From assembly GCF_023856365.1 (NCBI RefSeq), contig NC_064535.1, positions 10,870,363 to 10,934,362 of the forward strand: 64,000 nt of DNA, given 5' to 3'. Shown one piece after another: positions 23,903 through 34,775 of this stretch. Within the stretch, counting starts at the first letter, position 1. Every line of letters begins with the position of its first letter. The notes under the pieces were generated by a model that was given only the letters and a program-made list of their open reading frames with translations, had not been told where the DNA came from and did not search any database. The position numbers were made by a program, and so were the translations under genes. Source of the stretch: Brienomyrus brachyistius. Taxonomy: Eukaryota > Chordata > Actinopteri > Osteoglossiformes > Mormyridae.

Positions 23903-24255
23903 TCGGTTTTCCGTCTCTCCTTGCTGACAAAGATTTCATTGAGGTTAATGGTCTTCAGACCCAGAAATTTATCAATACCCACCAATGATCTGTGCATTGC
24001 TATCAGAGTAAGTTCATGTATTTCAGGGTTTTCCTCAAGAAGTTGACCAGGGAGCTCAAAAGAAGCTTCTTCTCTCCAAACCGGATTCAGTGTTTTCTCT
24101 GAAACAGATGTACAGTACTTCTCCTTCCCAAGTTGAATAATGGTATATGCATCATTGGTACCATTTCTGCCCTTGGCTTGTAGGTCTTTTGCCTGAATAA
24201 CTGTGACTTGGACATGACTTGGAAACCATTTCTGAGACTCTTTGGCAAGAGTCAT
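23903..24255 (-). CDS. RAB11FIP2: RAB11FIP2 first coding exon: C2 domain
   Basis: Encodes 117 residues plus two bases. The start is taken as the ATG at 24255 because the next residues (MTLAKESQKWFPSHVQVTV) align with the human N terminus (M-LSEQAQKWFPTHVQVTV). An in-frame ATG 48 bases upstream adds residues with no counterpart. The exon is the C2 domain: HVQVTVIQAKDL, GTNDAYTIIQLGKEKY, TLNPVWREEASFELPG, MHRSLVGIDKFLG and INLNEIF, ending at RRKT. Class I FIP C2 domains bind phosphatidic acid and PtdIns(3,4,5)P3. The donor is ACCGA/GTAAGT at 23903/23902. Confidence 0.95.
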
Positions 24256-24839
24256 TTTCCCTATTTTCATATTATATATATGTATGTATTTAATTAGAGA
24301 CAAATACTGACAGAAAAATTTTGGCTAATGTAGCGAGGTGTTTTTAAGAAATGCAAAATTTAACAAAGGTTTAAACACAAGACTAAAGAAAATAACTTTC
24401 AGATGTGGTCGTACAAGTTAAATAATAGAACAACGTACGACAAGAAGACACTTATAATGTTTAAAAAACATTGTCACATCCAAGGTGTGTCTCATGTGAA
24501 AACAGTCAACTTCATGACGCAGCCATCTGGTCGGGGAGGCCACCTAAAATTAACACAACGAAAATACAAGTTCTGGAATTTTAGACACATATAAATAAAA
24601 TAAGCTATGAAATACGACAAGGACTCACAGGGTACTGTCGGTCATCACTAAATTTGATACCGGTGTAAAAGTAGCGAGATATCTAGCATCTCCCGAGATG
24701 ATGACTCGTATGTATATATAACAATACCTCCAAAACATCCGGGACTAACAAAAAAATAAAAATAAAATAAAAAATCTATTAATACCGTCTTCCCGTGCCA
24801 GACATTCCTATACACCAAATTCAATAAGGATGGTTCTTT
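24256..24839 (-). other. RAB11FIP2 5' UTR or 5' intron
   Basis: Lies between the start codon and the GC-richer promoter-like stretch. AT-rich. A minus-strand AG (GAAAATAG before GGAAAATG) could be an acceptor for a non-coding first exon, but unspliced 5' UTR is also possible. Confidence 0.35.
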
Positions 24840-25000
24840 AAATTACTCGCGTTCCAGTCACCCGGTGGTGATTTCCTGACGCCTCCATCTTGTTTTTTTT
24901 TTCCTGCTGTCAAAGGTGAAAGTTCACGCTCCTCCCTCGGTTACCGCGGAAACGGAGCGCGCGAGTCATCTGTCAAGTTCAGTGTTTGCGGTTTCCCCAG
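24840..25000 (-). promoter_or_regulatory. Probable RAB11FIP2 promoter
   Basis: A local rise in GC and CpG content (for example TTACCGCGG and GGAGCGCGCGAG) in an AT-rich neighbourhood, about 600-750 bp upstream of the start codon. On the minus strand AACAAGATGGAGGC resembles the YY1 core AAGATGG seen just inside many TATA-less vertebrate start sites. No TATA box is obvious. A short plus-strand open frame begins at 24916, so divergent transcription is conceivable. Confidence 0.5.
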
Positions 25001-28000
25001 TCGTTCCCAAATCAATGTTTTGTGTCATTTTATTCATTTTTTTTACTGAACGGGAGACTTTCAGATTAATAGCATACAATAAGATATGCTCATCAATATG
25101 ACTTTGGGTGTGTTCTCGTTGTGAAACGAGACAATGTCCGAAAAATTGTATTGAATAAGTTCAGACGCTTCGTTTATTGACTATTTTCTACATTGTAGCT
25201 AATTAGTCAGTGGATCTTAGATTCCATTTCACACATGCACACTTCTTAACCTTGTCAGCCTAGCATGCTTTTTACATGTTAATAAAACCAGTTGCTAGGC
25301 AGACCTTGTTTGCTACCTTGTTTTAACATATAAAGTGTTTGGTGTTCTTTTGCCAAATATTTCATCGGACAAAATTAAACTGGAAAAAAATGCTCATTTG
25401 GTGCTCGTTAATGGCATTCATACATGGTCTGTGTCTTGTCCGTTGTCTGCCTGTCTCTCTCTCACAGACAGAACACAACATTCTAAAAAGTTCACTCTAG
25501 TACGATCACAGAAAGTCCTTCAGAAAATAGCCCAATATTTCTCAAACACAGATTTGAAATTATTCATGTCCCAGCAGCTAACACGAAACATAGTACTTTA
25601 TTGTCATGTAAATTTCTTGTGGCACGCATAACAATTATTGGATTGTTGAACCTAATATGGGACATTTTGAAGGGCATTTTTTTAATCAAGGAAAACAAGG
25701 AGAGAACCTACACAATCCGCACATAGAGAGCAAGGGAAGGAATCAAACCTATTTCCCCGAAGGTGCAGTGCCACCTACTTAGTGACCACATACTCCTTGG
25801 GTGTGCAAAATTGGTATGATAAAATTTGATAAAGCAGTTACTCATCTTCTCAGATGACTGTGAGAAATTTGGTGTTTGCTACTTGGTTTAGATCTTATGA
25901 GAGAGCCAACTGTTTATAACAAGGAGCTGTTCATATGAAGGAGCCACTAATAATTATAAGTCACTGTAAAAATGCTTGGGAGGCACTCAGTGAGGATTTT
26001 ATGGTTTTTCAAGTGGGTTTTTCAAGTTCATAAACTAGCATGGCAAAGAAAATCCTCTCGATAGCACAAAGAAGTGAGGATGGCCCTTCTAGGGCTGCAA
26101 AAAGGAAAGCAATGTGCAAGAGAACTAACATAAGTGCTCTTAGAGATATCAGATGTGCGGGGGGAAGAGTGAGTGAAGCAGGAGGTGAACATTCTGACTC
26201 ACGACAGGACATAAGATATTTGACCGTGTGTTTATAGTGAGCCTTACTGCTGATCACACAGATCATATCTACCACTATACACAGAGGGGTGGATCTCCAA
26301 GTGCATACATAACTCTCCCCAAAAAGTAAATACAACAAGACGTGATAATTACAATGGAGGACAATAATGCGAAATGGGATGCAGCTGATATCAGACATGA
26401 GCTTCATTATCCTAGCATGACAAGGATCAGTACAATACTGTTTATGGGGTTAATGGGAAGCTTATTATAAAAATGTTTTTAGTGTTTCACTGAAAAGATC
26501 AGATTAATTCATGTCATATTAAAAAAGAGATCATGTACCACTTTACATTATAACTAAATAGTATAACTATTATATTATTACTTTTAATGTCTTTTTAAAT
26601 GTCTTTTTTGCTTTCACTGAGTTGGTCACCCTACTGTACATTTCACTCTAGGTTATGGTCTAACTGTATAACTTGAATGTGATGAATAAAACCCATAAAT
26701 CCTGAATCCTTGAAAACTTACATAAAACTACCTTATTGCCCATGATTGGTAATATGCCTTTTCTATAGACCAGACACATGTGTTTCACGTGTATAGATGG
26801 GCCGCTCATGTTGTCATGTCAGGACTTTCTAAGATTAATTCTCGTGAGGCATTAGTCAGGGCGTAGTACACTTGTGGTATGTAACCATGTACCTTACTAC
26901 TGCAGTGTTTCTGTCGCTACAACCACAAAACTGATCTGTTAATTGAAGAAGTAGTTCTAGGTTAGTATGTTGGGTATCTGAGGTCTTATATCTCTGCAAA
27001 ACTGTCAGAATAGATCAGGACATGAATGTGCATAAAAGTGGGAAATTAGTGAAATATATTCGTTAACAAAGACAGATTTTAGGGTCTAACACTAGGTTCT
27101 AACTTCAGAGCTTCGCCTTATGTTACAGGTGTTTGACAGAAGAGCAGAGGTAGGACCTGTCAGCCTTGCAGGCACTGGAGACTGAGGACACAGACATCAG
27201 TGAGCTTTCTGTGTATGCTTATTGTACTATACTCTAGAGGCAAAGCCAGCTTTTCAGACAAGCCCCCAGCCACCTCTCATTATGGATTTTTGCATCTTTA
27301 ATTGACTATGATTGAGTGGAAATTGTAGCTGTCCATTGGCTAGCTGTTAACCCTTTTTAGGGTGTTGGTTCTTAGCAATGCACATGGCGCTCTGTCACTA
27401 ATATAACAATAACAATAAAAGTTTATAGCGAAGATATTACTAATAATGTTCTATATTTATTGGAAGGCTGTGGAGCCTATTATGCATCATAAGTCCATTG
27501 TTATGAGTCTAGTTTGCAGTATGTTTGACATAGAATTAAATTAATAATAACTGACGTACAGACACACAAAAGGTCACACTCAAAGCAGAGATATATACGA
27601 AAATGTGTAGAAACCAACAAAAAGTTACGGGAGAGAAAAAAGAAGCAAATGATATATTTCTTAAGTAAAATCAAAAAGTATCAACTTTTTAGGACAGAAA
27701 ATGTGGTTTATATTATATTCTTGTAAACATATATACCTCTGCAGCTTGCTAATGTTGAGACACAGACCTGAGTGGAAGCGCACACATTCAATTATCACAT
27801 TCTGAACTTATATCGTCTGATAAAGCTTTTTATTTTTAATTGTCATTTAAGGTTTTTTTTTTTAAATCATCTTTTACTCACTAACAGCCCCAGGTGTTGT
27901 TCAGGAAAAGACTATAATAAATCTCAGTACTGTATTGTCATTTTTAAATGGTATTAATAATAAAATAATGTAGATATTAGTATAATTGTATTAGCACCAT

Positions 28001-29003
28001 GCTTTAATTATACCACACATTCTCTTAAAACAAAGTGCCGGAAAGTAATATGTAAATGATAAAATAACTAAACCACATGTTTTCTGTCCGCATGGAATGA
28101 AAGTATTTTTAACATGTTCCTGAGTTGTAGAAATTATATCTTTACCCTAAATAAAATTTCTACATCCTCATGATATAACAGCCTTTGTTTCACCCTTACT
28201 TTTCAACAGCCCAAACCATTTGAAATGTACAGCATAAACATATACGAGCCCTTCGCTGTTCTGAATAATCGCATTTGTTGTGATGATTCCCTGATTTCCT
28301 GCAGAGTACGCAGAGTGTAAATATTAGCTCAGACAGGAGTGGCATGAGTGGTAATACATTGGCAAAGGAGAGAGTCTGATACTGGGGGGGCACAACTGAG
28401 TTATTTGAAAGGAAACCCCCCGGTTCCTATATCCCTGTCAGAAAGAGTTGTCAGCCAGACGCACTGGGATTTTGCATACACAAAAACATACAAAAGGAAA
28501 TACAGTTTTCCTCTTTAAATAAGTATAGCCTTAAAGCAGCTCTTCAAAATGTTGTTTTCTCTGTATTTTCCCACCTTGATTTCTCTTTACATATAAGACT
28601 CTCAGTGAAAAATATACTCTCAAAATGTACTCACAACCAATGACTTCCTGATGAAAAGGAAACAATGCAGGTGTCTATTACCACACTGCCTTTATCCCTT
28701 AACAATTGTAGAATGTAAACCAAAATTTTAGGATTCAAACAAGTGGTTTGTGACATAAAAGGGAATGTCCTTCTGCTCAACAGGTTCTCCCCCTTCCTAA
28801 TGAGCTGTAAAATTTTCCAGCCGCTCGGGATACTCTTAGCTGAAGTGACCACTTGCACCACAGTATGTACGCAGACCCCCAGAGAGTCAGCGATTACATT
28901 CACTTGGGGTCAAGCCCTAATTGCATAGGTTCACTTAGGCCTTAAACTGCCTTAGGAGTCACAGAAACAGATGGGGTTTCAACACTCAGAGTATGAAGGA
29001 TTC
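25001..29003. other. Intergenic, mostly unassigned
   Basis: AT-rich sequence upstream of RAB11FIP2. About 25673-25795 resembles the L2/SINE module (GGAGAGAACCTACACAATCC...). I see no exon or RNA gene in the remainder. Confidence 0.5.
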
Positions 29004-29007
29004 TATA
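29004..29007. repeat. Target site duplication, left (TATA)
   Basis: Four bases directly outside the left LTR, repeated at 37631-37634 outside the right LTR. Confidence 0.75.
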
Positions 29008-29078
29008 TGTGGCGAGTGGTGGTGAGAGAAATACTGCCAAATAGTACCAAACAATGGTACCAATAGCCACACGTTAGT

Positions 29079-29090
29079 CCGACTACGCCA
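29079..29090 (-). other. PBS-like 12-mer inside LTR (3' copy)
   Basis: The minus strand reads TGGCGTAGTCGG, the first 12 bases of the element's own primer binding site, here inside U5 (followed by ACTAACG rather than CAGGAT). The same 12-mer is at 36139-36150 in the 5' LTR. Confidence 0.7.
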
Positions 29091-29740
29091 CCCCAGGTAT
29101 TACACCCAGAGAAAGTTAAAATCGCCCTATCCCCGGGCAAAGGCACACTGGTCCGTTCACCAGAAACAGCGGAGAGACGTTGTTCCAAACACACACACTT
29201 TTATTACACAATAAAACCATAAAAAGAGTAATCAGTCGATCCCAGCACCGTAAGCTTGGAGCACCGCCGCGTACCAGCAGCCACTTCCTGCCGATCTAAG
29301 GCTGGGCGTCGGGACCTAGAACAGCCAGAGTCGGGCGGGCACAAGCAAGGAGGGAAAAACAAGACGTAACCGCAAACCAAACAAAATCACGCAAAACCCA
29401 AAGAAAACACTGCAGTCTAAAAGAAACAAATAAAATACAAAACCATTACATTAATACAGAAAATAAATAAATCCCCTTTAAAACAGAACAAATGTATCAA
29501 CAAAACAAACATAATACAATCAAAACAAAACACAAACCCTTAGGAAGCGGGGGACCAGTCAGACTCTCCAACCCCCGCTCGCACTCATATGGGCACGCAC
29601 ACCCCCCTGCCCCCAGCTATGGACCCGCTTGCGACTCAGCCTGCTATAGGCTAGACAGAGTATGGACAAACCGGAAGCGCAAAGCGAAAAGGTGCAAATG
29701 TCACTAGACAGCAGCAATAAGGCAAAGTAAAGCTGAGCCG

Positions 29741-30276
29741 CCGCTAGGCAGAGCAGGGCGCCGTCGCCGCTAGGCAGAGCAGGGCGCAATCGCCGCTAGG
29801 CAGAGCAGGGCGCAATCGCCGCTAGGCAGAGCAGGGCGCCGTCGCCGCTAGGCAGAGCAGGGCACAGTCGCCGCTAGGCAGAGCAGGGCGCCGTCGCCGC
29901 TAGGCAGAGCAGGGCGCAGTCGCCGCTAGGCAGAGCAGGGCGCCGTCGCCGCTAGGCAGAGCAGGGCACAGTCGCCGCTAGGCAGAGCAGGGCACAGTCG
30001 CCGCTAGGCAGAGCAGGGCACAGTCGCCGCTAGGCAGAGCAGGGCGCCGTCGCCGCTAGGCAGAGCAGGGCACAGTCGCCGCTAGGCAGAGCAGGGCGCC
30101 GTCGCCGCTAGGCAGAGCAGGGCGCCGTCGCCGCTAGGCAGAGCAGGGCGCAGTCGCCGCTAGGCAGAGCAGGGCGCCGTCGCCGCTAGGCAGAGCAGGG
30201 CGCAGTCGCCGCTAGGCAGAGCAGGGCGCAGTCGCCGCTAGGCAGAGCAGGGCGCAGTCGCCGCTAGGCAGAGCAG
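29741..30276. repeat. 26-bp array in 3' LTR, 20.6 units
   Basis: Unit CCGCTAGGCAGAGCAGGG followed by a variable CGCCGTCG, CGCAGTCG, CACAGTCG or CGCAATCG. There are 20 full units plus 16 bases (536 bp). The order of variants differs from the 5' LTR array in the middle and at the left end. Confidence 0.97.
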
Positions 30277-30435
30277 CAGTAGTTCCATGCGAGATGAAGC
30301 AGCTGTCAACCCCACGCCACAACACACGGGACCCGGGCTGAACACACCAAGGTAAGATGTCCGCGGACGAACAGGAGATCCAGCAATTAAGGTGACCGCC
30401 GACAAGGAGCCTAGAACATTGGTGCCAGGGTAACC

Positions 30436-30464
30436 CTTATAGTCTGAGCGCCCTCTCCGATTGG
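30436..30464 (-). promoter_or_regulatory. LTR promoter (3' LTR): TATA and CCAAT boxes
   Basis: On the minus strand GGCCAATCGG (CCAAT at 30460-30464) is followed by CTATAAG (30436-30442). The same pair occurs in the 5' LTR at 37548-37576. Confidence 0.65.
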
Positions 30465-30518
30465 CCACTCCCTCCAGAACTTAATTAGGCACACACCTCG
30501 TTTCCTTCTCCTGCTACA

Positions 30519-30535
30519 GTCTACCCCCCATCTCT
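30519..30535 (-). other. Polypurine tract
   Basis: Directly 5' of the 3' LTR on the minus strand: AGAGATGGGGGGTAGAC. A purine-rich run at this position primes plus-strand DNA synthesis in LTR elements. Confidence 0.8.
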
Positions 30536-30556
30536 TTATCGTCGCCCCGACGATAA
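30536..30556. other. Perfect 9-bp hairpin between pol and PPT
   Basis: TTATCGTCG, CCC loop, CGACGATAA: a perfect 9-bp stem with a 3-base loop. It lies between the pol stop (30579) and the polypurine tract. Confidence 0.85.
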
Positions 30557-30578
30557 CACAAGCCAACAAAAGAACCCA

Positions 30579-33500
30579 CTACATCCAGGGCCTAAACAAA
30601 GCAATCATGGCATTAGATGCAGTATCTGCAGAGCGCACAGCCCCGTGTACCTCCCCCAAAGACCTAGGCAAGTGATGGATATTAGAATGCCGGCCAGCAG
30701 TAGATCGTACTGTCCGCCGAAGGGCCACCCCACCAAGATCTACATTACCAACTAGTGGGTCCACTGAGGAAGCGGATGGTTGCCTGGTTAGGGTCGAGTC
30801 CACTGGACAAGCGTGAACAGGCTCCACCTCACCCGGTATCCGAGTCACCTGTGGAGTAGCTACCGAACCCAAAGCTGGACCTGACGAGATCACAGTTGGA
30901 CTGTGATCTTCCAGCCCTAAACACAACAGATCACCAGCCACTGAATCCTCCTCCTCTGACTGTGGCGAGTCCATTGGTGGTGGAAAACTAACCACCACAC
31001 CCGTAGGAAGGTCCCTTCCAACCACTGCCTTCAGTAGATTGCGATGAACTCGCCTTACCTTAGACTGACCATGCAGGGGGGCCACAGTATACACGGAGCC
31101 GCCAGAATCAGGTACCTGTAAGATTTTGTACATTACCGAACCCCACAAATCCTGAATTTTATGCCGACCCTTGGCACTGGTCTCCCGCAACAGCACGCAC
31201 TGACCCTCAGCCAGAGGAACATCCCGGACATGCTGATCGTAATTCCTTTTCCGACGGGCTGCAGCCACCCTTAACCGTTCTCTCGCACCGTCAACCGCAA
31301 CCTGTAATCGGGCCTGATGTTCCTTGACCCACTCATGAACACATCCCCTACCGGGATCCTGAACTCTACCAAGCAGAAAATCCACTGGGAGCCGAGGCTC
31401 CTGGCCAAACATCAAGAAAAAGGGGGACTCACCGGTGGCCTGATGGGGAGTTGTATTATAGCAGTACACTAACTGCGGCAAACAGGAATGCCAGTCCCGC
31501 TTGCGAGACACCGGCAGCGCCCGAAGTAAATTATGAAGCGTCCTATTGAACCTTTCACACTGTCCATTCCCCGCCGGGTGGTATGGGGTAGTGCGAGAAC
31601 GTTCAATGCCATAAAGATCACAAAGCTGGCGGATCAACAAGCTCTCAAAATTTCGGCCTTGGTCGGAATGAATCCGAGCTGGAACCCCAAACTTGTAAAA
31701 CCATTCCGCAACCAAAACCTGCGCTACGGTCGAGGCACGTTGATCTCGAGTGGGAATGGCCAGGGTGTACTTACTAAAGATGTCTGTCATCACCAAAACA
31801 TTTTCTAGGCCATTACAAGCAGGCTCCAATACGGTATAATCTATTGCCAAGATTTCGTTAGGCTTTGATGCCAAAAGATGCCCCATGTAGCTATGAGCCA
31901 CCGGCTGATTGTCCTTCGCAACTTGGCATCTCTCACACATCTGACACCAACCAGCCACCTCTGCAGACATACTGGGCCAGTAACACCGTGAACGCAAAAG
32001 CCCCAAGGTCCGCTCTACCCCCTGGTGGCCATGCTCCTGATGGAGCTGTGTCAAGACCTCCTCCTTCAATGCAGCTGGTAGCAGCAGCTGAAATTCAACC
32101 TCTCCCCCATCAGGGTGAAAGATCTGCCGATACAAAATTCCGTCCCTCTCCACCAACCGACCCCATTGCCGCAACACCACCAATACAGGCTGGGAAAGCT
32201 GTTTCCGCTCCTCAAAGTTGGGGCGCTGCTTCCGCCTCCAAAACACCAAGACCTCCTTCAAAATGGGGTCAGCTTGCTGAAGAGCACGGATGTCAGCCGG
32301 AGAATGCCCTGGCAAGACTGTAATTGCCGCTTGAGTCCCTGGAACCTGATGGGACTGCAAAGCATACCGTAAGGGCCCAGGGAGTAAAGTGCCAGGGACC
32401 ATACCTTCCATTCCCTGGACACTGGATGGATGCTGACGTGACAAAGCATCTGCATTTTTATTACTCTTCCCTGACCGATACTTGATCTCGAAGTCAAAAA
32501 CCGCAAGCTGAGCAGCCCACCGTTGCTCCGTCGCTCCAAGTTTTGCAGTGGACAAATGACTCAATGGGTTGTTATCGGTGTAGACAACACACTTCTGCCC
32601 CAATAGGTACTCCCGAAACTTTTCGGTCATAGCCCATTTCAATGCCAAAAACTCCAGTTTCATAGAACTGTAGTTTTGCATATTACGCTCAGTCGGCCTC
32701 AACCCTCGACTGGCAAAAGCTATAGGTCTAACCCTATTGTCCTGTTCCTGTGAAAGTACTGCTCCCAGGCCGCCATAACTGGCGTCAACCTCCAGAATAA
32801 ATGGCTGTGAAAAATCTGCATAAGCAAGCACCGGCGCGGTAGTGAGCTTGGTCTTAAGAGCTTCAAAGCTATCACAACATTCTGCAGTCCAGCTCTCAAT
32901 CAGACCCTGTCCTCCCTTCCCCTTGGTCTTTGAGCCACTAAGCTCTCCAACCAGCCTATGTAGGGGGGCAGCCAACTTGGCAAAACCCTCTACAAAACGC
33001 CTATAGTAACTAGCAAAACCCAGGAAAGAGCGCAGCCCTGATACAGTACTGGGAAGCGGCCACTTAGCCACTACTTCTACCTTGGCTGGATCCGTAGAGA
33101 CCCCCTCCTTCGAGATCACATGGCCAAGGTAGCGTACCTCAGACTGAAGGAAAGCACATTTGCTCAGTTTGACCTTGAGACCCTCCAGCTGGAGACGGTT
33201 CAACACTACCTCCAACCTCTCCAGATGCTGCTCTACGGTGGAGGAAAACACCACGATATCGTCCAGATATAGCAACAAAGACTGGCCCTGTTGATCACCA
33301 AACATCCTCTGCATCAACCGCTGAAACGTGCTCGGAGCATTACATAAACCAAACGGCATACGATTGAATTCAAACAGCCCAAAGGGCGTACAGAATGCCG
33401 TCTTTGGACGATCCTGCTCTGCCACCATTACTTGATTATAGCCACTAGCCAGATCTAGAGTAGAAAACCAGCGGGCCCCAGTAAGGGCATCAAGAGACTC

Positions 33501-34766
33501 CTCAATCCGAGGCAGGGGAAAAGCATCCTTTCTGGTCTTACTATTCAACTGCCTATAGTCTACGCACAAGCGCAAACTGCCATCCTTTTTCCGGACCAGA
33601 ACAATAGGGGAAGCATAGGGACTACTGCTTTCCGTAATCACCTGAGCTTCCAAAAGCTGATTAATATGCCCTTTCACCAGCTCGTACTCTGAAGGTGGTA
33701 TGCGCCTATAGCGCTGCCTAACTGGGGCCTCATCCAGTAGTGGAATCTCATGCATAATCAGATCTGTACAACCCAAATCCCCCTCGTCAACTGAAAACAC
33801 TGACGCAAATTTTCTTAGCAGGGTTTTTACTAGGATCTGTGTCTCAACCGGGAGCGAGGACAGGTCCAGAGCCTCCACTGGATCCATAGTGGCTGTGGTC
33901 GCAGACTGAAATGCCGTAGTGGGTACCCCCGGAGGCACCTCCGTGACTCCAGCAGGGAGGCTCACCACGCTAACTGCACCTAAGGTACCTAAAAAGGTAC
34001 GAGGGTAGAGAAGCACATCAGTAGCCCCTACATTGATGACAGAAATGTACACTGTGCCCTGCAGCACCTGAACCAATGCCGGGGAAGCAAGAAGCCCAGC
34101 AGGCAAACCAGCCTCTGGAGGTTCAAACATTACAGTGCTACCAGAAAGCTGCTCCGAGCATGTTGCGGCCACCAACTTCATGGTCCCACCTGGAACGCGA
34201 CAGGCCCTCCCACCCCGGACCTTGGCCCTACCAGAAACCGGAGGAGCCAACTCCTGAGCATGACACTGACATAATGCCTGCACTACTGGTTCAGGGACCT
34301 GAAACGAGCCAGGTTGTTCAAACAACAACACACCATGCTGGGAAAACAACTCTCGATAACACCTCCTAATCACATTCATACCCAGTATACCTGGAAATTG
34401 AGATGGTAAACTGCCAGGGGGATCCCTGACCACAAGTATCCCACAGCCCAGCATCCACTTTCCACACAGGTTAACATCTAGCTCCAGATAACCAATATAT
34501 GGAATAACTAGTCCATTGGCAGCTCGTAGCTCCAACCAACGGCAATCCTGTAGTCGCTCATGACCCAAAGGCACAAAATATTGCTGAAAGAAGCTCTGAG
34601 TGATAGTAGACACCATTGATCCAGTGTCAACCAAACAGGGAACCCTTACACCACTCATGTCTACCTCCAAGTGGGGGCAGGATGACATTAACCGGGAGGC
34701 ATTCCCCAAATTACTTGAGCCAGAAACAATCCCCACAGAACTTTGGCCCCCCAGTTCAGTGGGCAC
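30579..34766 (-). CDS. Ty3/gypsy pol polyprotein (PR-RT-RH-IN)
   Basis: One open frame of about 1395 codons. Retropepsin-type protease: VDTGS, aspartate near residue 47. Reverse transcriptase: about 355-550, with FSTLDLASGY (about 435-443) and YLDD (500-503). RNase H: VDASYGG (Asp about 661), YTDNNP (Asp about 731). Integrase: HHCC zinc-binding region (His about 909-914, CQMCERC at 941-947) and a DD35E core with Asp 976 (AIDYT), Asp 1035 (HSDQG) and Glu 1071 (QCERF). A GPY/F-like segment (KIQDLWGSVMYKIL, about 1203-1216) precedes a Pro/Ser-rich tail of about 145 residues. No chromodomain is seen. The frame is -1 relative to gag and begins at a GTG overlapping the gag stop, so expression probably needs frameshifting or reinitiation. 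The polyprotein copies the element's RNA and inserts the DNA. Confidence 0.96.
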   Translation of the reverse strand: MPTELGGQSSVGIVSGSSNLGNASRLMSSCPHLEVDMSGVRVPCLVDTGSMVSTITQSFFQQYFVPLGHERLQDCRWLELRAANGLVIPYIGYLELDVNLCGKWMLGCGILVVRDPPGSLPSQFPGILGMNVIRRCYRELFSQHGVLLFEQPGSFQVPEPVVQALCQCHAQELAPPVSGRAKVRGGRACRVPGGTMKLVAATCSEQLSGSTVMFEPPEAGLPAGLLASPALVQVLQGTVYISVINVGATDVLLYPRTFLGTLGAVSVVSLPAGVTEVPPGVPTTAFQSATTATMDPVEALDLSSLPVETQILVKTLLRKFASVFSVDEGDLGCTDLIMHEIPLLDEAPVRQRYRRIPPSEYELVKGHINQLLEAQVITESSSPYASPIVLVRKKDGSLRLCVDYRQLNSKTRKDAFPLPRIEESLDALTGARWFSTLDLASGYNQVMVAEQDRPKTAFCTPFGLFEFNRMPFGLCNAPSTFQRLMQRMFGDQQGQSLLLYLDDIVVFSSTVEQHLERLEVVLNRLQLEGLKVKLSKCAFLQSEVRYLGHVISKEGVSTDPAKVEVVAKWPLPSTVSGLRSFLGFASYYRRFVEGFAKLAAPLHRLVGELSGSKTKGKGGQGLIESWTAECCDSFEALKTKLTTAPVLAYADFSQPFILEVDASYGGLGAVLSQEQDNRVRPIAFASRGLRPTERNMQNYSSMKLEFLALKWAMTEKFREYLLGQKCVVYTDNNPLSHLSTAKLGATEQRWAAQLAVFDFEIKYRSGKSNKNADALSRQHPSSVQGMEGMVPGTLLPGPLRYALQSHQVPGTQAAITVLPGHSPADIRALQQADPILKEVLVFWRRKQRPNFEERKQLSQPVLVVLRQWGRLVERDGILYRQIFHPDGGEVEFQLLLPAALKEEVLTQLHQEHGHQGVERTLGLLRSRCYWPSMSAEVAGWCQMCERCQVAKDNQPVAHSYMGHLLASKPNEILAIDYTVLEPACNGLENVLVMTDIFSKYTLAIPTRDQRASTVAQVLVAEWFYKFGVPARIHSDQGRNFESLLIRQLCDLYGIERSRTTPYHPAGNGQCERFNRTLHNLLRALPVSRKRDWHSCLPQLVYCYNTTPHQATGESPFFLMFGQEPRLPVDFLLGRVQDPGRGCVHEWVKEHQARLQVAVDGARERLRVAAARRKRNYDQHVRDVPLAEGQCVLLRETSAKGRHKIQDLWGSVMYKILQVPDSGGSVYTVAPLHGQSKVRRVHRNLLKAVVGRDLPTGVVVSFPPPMDSPQSEEEDSVAGDLLCLGLEDHSPTVISSGPALGSVATPQVTRIPGEVEPVHACPVDSTLTRQPSASSVDPLVGNVDLGGVALRRTVRSTAGRHSNIHHLPRSLGEVHGAVRSADTASNAMIALFRPWM

Positions 34767-34775
34767 TAGTTTTCC
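34766..34775 (-). promoter_or_regulatory. Gag/pol junction: possible -1 frameshift site
   Basis: The last gag codons are GAA AAC TAG, so the minus strand reads GGAAAAC immediately before the stop. This differs by one base from the known retroviral slippery heptamer GGGAAAC. The pol frame is -1 to gag, and TAG and a GTG overlap as TAGTG, so stop-restart is the alternative. Confidence 0.45.

Larger units (their letters stand above)
4822..24255 (-). other. RAB11FIP2: RAB11FIP2 gene, coding span
   Basis: Rab11 family-interacting protein 2 is a class I FIP. It binds membranes through an N-terminal C2 domain, EH-domain proteins through NPF motifs, and Rab11 GTPases through a C-terminal coiled-coil helix; it acts in recycling-endosome transport with myosin Vb. 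Four exons covering these three modules lie in the right order on the minus strand, with introns of about 11.8 kb, 2.5 kb and 3.9 kb. The C-terminal PSILRNPYEP sequence points to FIP2 rather than FIP1/RCP. Exon phases do not join directly at two places (exon 2 to 3, and exon 3 to the last), so at least two short exons are unaccounted for. The visible exons encode about 425 residues, against 512 in the human protein. Confidence 0.93.
29008..30518 (-). repeat. 3' LTR, 1511 bp
   Basis: Minus-strand ends are TGTAGCAGG and CTCGCCACA. It contains a CCAAT/TATA promoter near its 5' end, a 26-bp tandem array, and a minus-strand AATAAA at 29200-29205 followed at once by a GTGTGTGTTTGG (GU-rich) stretch. 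If transcription starts about 25-30 bp after the TATA box, U3 is only about 110 bp, R is about 1.2 kb and contains the whole array, and U5 is about 190 bp. Confidence 0.95.

Noticed and set aside
26009..26407. 132-residue minus-strand open frame as an upstream gene exon
   Set aside because: No splice sites in good context, no recognised domain, Cys/Leu-rich composition typical of chance frames.
29492..29707. Small open frames inside both LTRs (also at 36552-36767, 29003-29194, 30238-30468, 37350-37580)
   Set aside because: The same frames in both LTRs only reflect LTR duplication; no similarity to known accessory proteins, and most are antisense or cross the array.
29741..30276. 26-bp repeats as a possible CRISPR array
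   Set aside because: Units are directly contiguous with no unique spacers, lie inside an LTR, and the host is a eukaryote.
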